Of a stretch of 64,000 nucleotides of DNA, positions 62,678 to 64,000 are shown piece by piece. This DNA comes from Mesonia hippocampi (GTDB taxonomy: Bacteria; Bacteroidota; Bacteroidia; Flavobacteriales; Flavobacteriaceae). Position numbers and translations under genes: made by a program. The DNA is taken from NCBI RefSeq assembly GCF_014197445.1, contig NZ_JACIFO010000001.1, positions 62,001 to 126,000 on the forward strand. Direction: 5' to 3'. Positions within the stretch are counted from its first letter, which is position 1. The number at the start of each line of letters is the position of its first letter. The notes under the pieces were generated by a model. The model was not told the DNA's origin and did no database searches. It was given only the letters and a program-made list of their open reading frames with translations.

Positions 62678-64000
62678 ATGATGAAACTAGCCAACACAAA
62701 AGGAACTATAATTAGGTATTTCTCTAGTACAGATTTATCCAAAGCTTTAATTTTAGCTATAGCTATTATAATACCCTTGTTGTATGCAACTTTAACTAAC
62801 CAAATGTTGCTAGGTATAGGTTTAACAGTAGGGGTTTTTTTAGTTGCTCCTAGTAATGTTTCTGGGAACCTACGCCATAGGTTTTTAGGAATATTAGCTG
62901 CCACTTTACTGAGTGCATCAATCACTTATACTTTACACCTAGTAATAGGAAATACAGGTTTACAATGGGGGTTAGCAATACTTTATACTTTTATTAGTGC
63001 TTATATTTCTGTTTATGGGTTTCGAGCATCATTGGTTTCTTTCTCAGGATTATTGGCAATAACCTTAAGTTTTTCTAACATTGGTGAAGAAAATTTTCAA
63101 CTACACAGTTTAGGAATACTAATAGGTGGTTTATGGTATATTTTAATAAGTACTATAGTATTATTAATACGCCCTAAAAAACATTCAGATATTGTATTAG
63201 GAGAAACAGTAGAGCTAACGGCTAAATTTCTTAAATATAGAGCCAAATTACTAAAAGATAAAAAACATAGAGCGAAACTAAAAAAAGAACAATTTTTACT
63301 CCAAAGTGCTATAAATGAACATCACGAAACGCTAAGGGAAGCTTTACTAAGTAATCGTTTTACCTCTGGTACGTCAAATTCATCTAGGCGTAAAATATTA
63401 ATTTTAATAGAGTTAATAGATATTTTAGAACTAGGTTTAACGCACCCGATTAATTATAAGACTGTAGATAGGTTAAAGGACTCTTACCCAACCTTGGTTA
63501 GAAGGTATCAAGATTTAAGTTTTGCCATGAGTCAAGAACTTAATAAAGTAGCAAAAAATATTTTAGAAGGTAAGCGTTTTTATTTAGACAATCAACTTCG
63601 AATAAAAATACATGTTATCCATCAGGATATTACAAATCTTTTTAAAAATAATCCAGATCCTAAAGCTCAGGAAATTTTTATTCAATTAAATAATGTACTC
63701 CGTTTTGAACGAAAACAAGCACAAAAAATACGTTATATACAACGTGTAGTTACCAACATAGACAGAAGGAATACTTTTACAATTATCCCTAGAGAATATG
63801 AGCAATTTTTAACTCCAGTAGATTATAGCTTTAAAATTCTTGTAGATAATTTTTCATGGAGCTCACCTATGTTTAAACATGCAATAAGACTAAGTTTATT
63901 AATGTTTATAGGGCTATTGGTTGGATATCTTTTTGAGGTACAAAATGCCTACTGGATTTTACTAACATTAATAGTAATACTTCGCCCTAGTTATGGGCTT
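62678..64000 (+). CDS. FUSC-family membrane protein (YccS/YhfK-like), 3' end outside window
   Basis: Open for 441 codons to the window edge. ATGs at 62678 and 62681 are both possible. N-terminal membrane block of about six helices (SKALILAIAIIIPLLYATL, LLGIGLTVGVFLVAPSNV, LGILAATLLSASITYTLHL, ILYTFISAYISVYGF, SLVSFSGLLAITLSF, IGGLWYILISTIVLLIRP), a long cytoplasmic part (about 170-400), and the beginning of the second membrane block with AYWILLTLIVILRPSYG, the hallmark of the FUSC domain. Such proteins are thought to export aromatic acids or other small molecules. It is divergent from the MscS gene. Confidence 0.9.
   Translation, partial: MMKLANTKGTIIRYFSSTDLSKALILAIAIIIPLLYATLTNQMLLGIGLTVGVFLVAPSNVSGNLRHRFLGILAATLLSASITYTLHLVIGNTGLQWGLAILYTFISAYISVYGFRASLVSFSGLLAITLSFSNIGEENFQLHSLGILIGGLWYILISTIVLLIRPKKHSDIVLGETVELTAKFLKYRAKLLKDKKHRAKLKKEQFLLQSAINEHHETLREALLSNRFTSGTSNSSRRKILILIELIDILELGLTHPINYKTVDRLKDSYPTLVRRYQDLSFAMSQELNKVAKNILEGKRFYLDNQLRIKIHVIHQDITNLFKNNPDPKAQEIFIQLNNVLRFERKQAQKIRYIQRVVTNIDRRNTFTIIPREYEQFLTPVDYSFKILVDNFSWSSPMFKHAIRLSLLMFIGLLVGYLFEVQNAYWILLTLIVILRPSYGL

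Overview
The window is AT-rich bacterial chromosome from a Bacteroidota member, most likely a marine Flavobacteriaceae. The support is: promoter boxes of the TAnnTTTG type, many SPII lipoproteins, a type IX secretion (T9SS) C-terminal domain on two proteins, a fused E1 alpha/beta 2-oxoacid dehydrogenase, a CarB without its allosteric domain, and a flavobacterial-style set of housekeeping genes (rmuC, clpC, gyrA, menB, uvrA, glmM, lipA, gap, lpxK, trpBA). No rRNA, tRNA, CRISPR array, transposase or integrase was recognised. Layout: 1-4.6 kb holds the 3' part of carB, a thioesterase, a small membrane protein and rmuC. 4.8-11.1 kb is an accessory block: an AraC regulator with acetyltransferase, cyclophilin-like, cupin and alpha/beta hydrolase genes, then a second AraC regulator, a YceI protein and a DODA-type dioxygenase. 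11.1-12.3 kb has no gene but holds two copies of a ~150-bp repeat, a triple 11-bp CTAG repeat and two strong palindromic elements. 12.3-16.6 kb carries cargo genes set between AAC...GTT palindromes: a TdeIII-like restriction enzyme with its C5 methyltransferase, an Mrr-like nuclease and a nucleoside 2-deoxyribosyltransferase. 16.6-36.6 kb is mostly housekeeping: an unknown gene, a Qnr-like pentapeptide protein, clpC, gyrA, a TPR protein, menB, two bacterial PH-domain proteins, the 2-oxoacid dehydrogenase E1, a degenerate M1-peptidase/barrel protein, a LOG-family protein and uvrA. 36.7-40.6 kb has two paralogous secreted beta-propeller proteins whose 3' ends are nearly identical. 40.7-46.2 kb is a probable copper-acquisition locus: small CNGKC protein, lipoprotein, OprC-type TonB receptor with CxxxM and HxM motifs, MbnP-like protein and diheme MbnH-like enzyme. 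46.2-57.7 kb returns to housekeeping genes. 57.7-60.6 kb is a shrunken tryptophan operon. The last part holds a VTT-domain membrane protein, an MscS channel and the start of a FUSC-family protein. The most unusual part is the trp region. A canonical promoter, a 20-residue leader peptide with tandem Trp codons and an attenuator hairpin lead straight into trpG-trpB-trpA; trpE, trpD, trpC and trpF are absent from the locus. TrpB keeps its catalytic residues, but TrpA has lost both catalytic acids (Glu to Ile46, Asp to Gly57) and its phosphate-binding motifs. The region therefore looks like an attenuation-controlled indole-salvage module whose alpha subunit may survive only as an allosteric partner, with TrpG possibly retained for folate synthesis. 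This last interpretation is inference; the residue changes and gene content are read directly.
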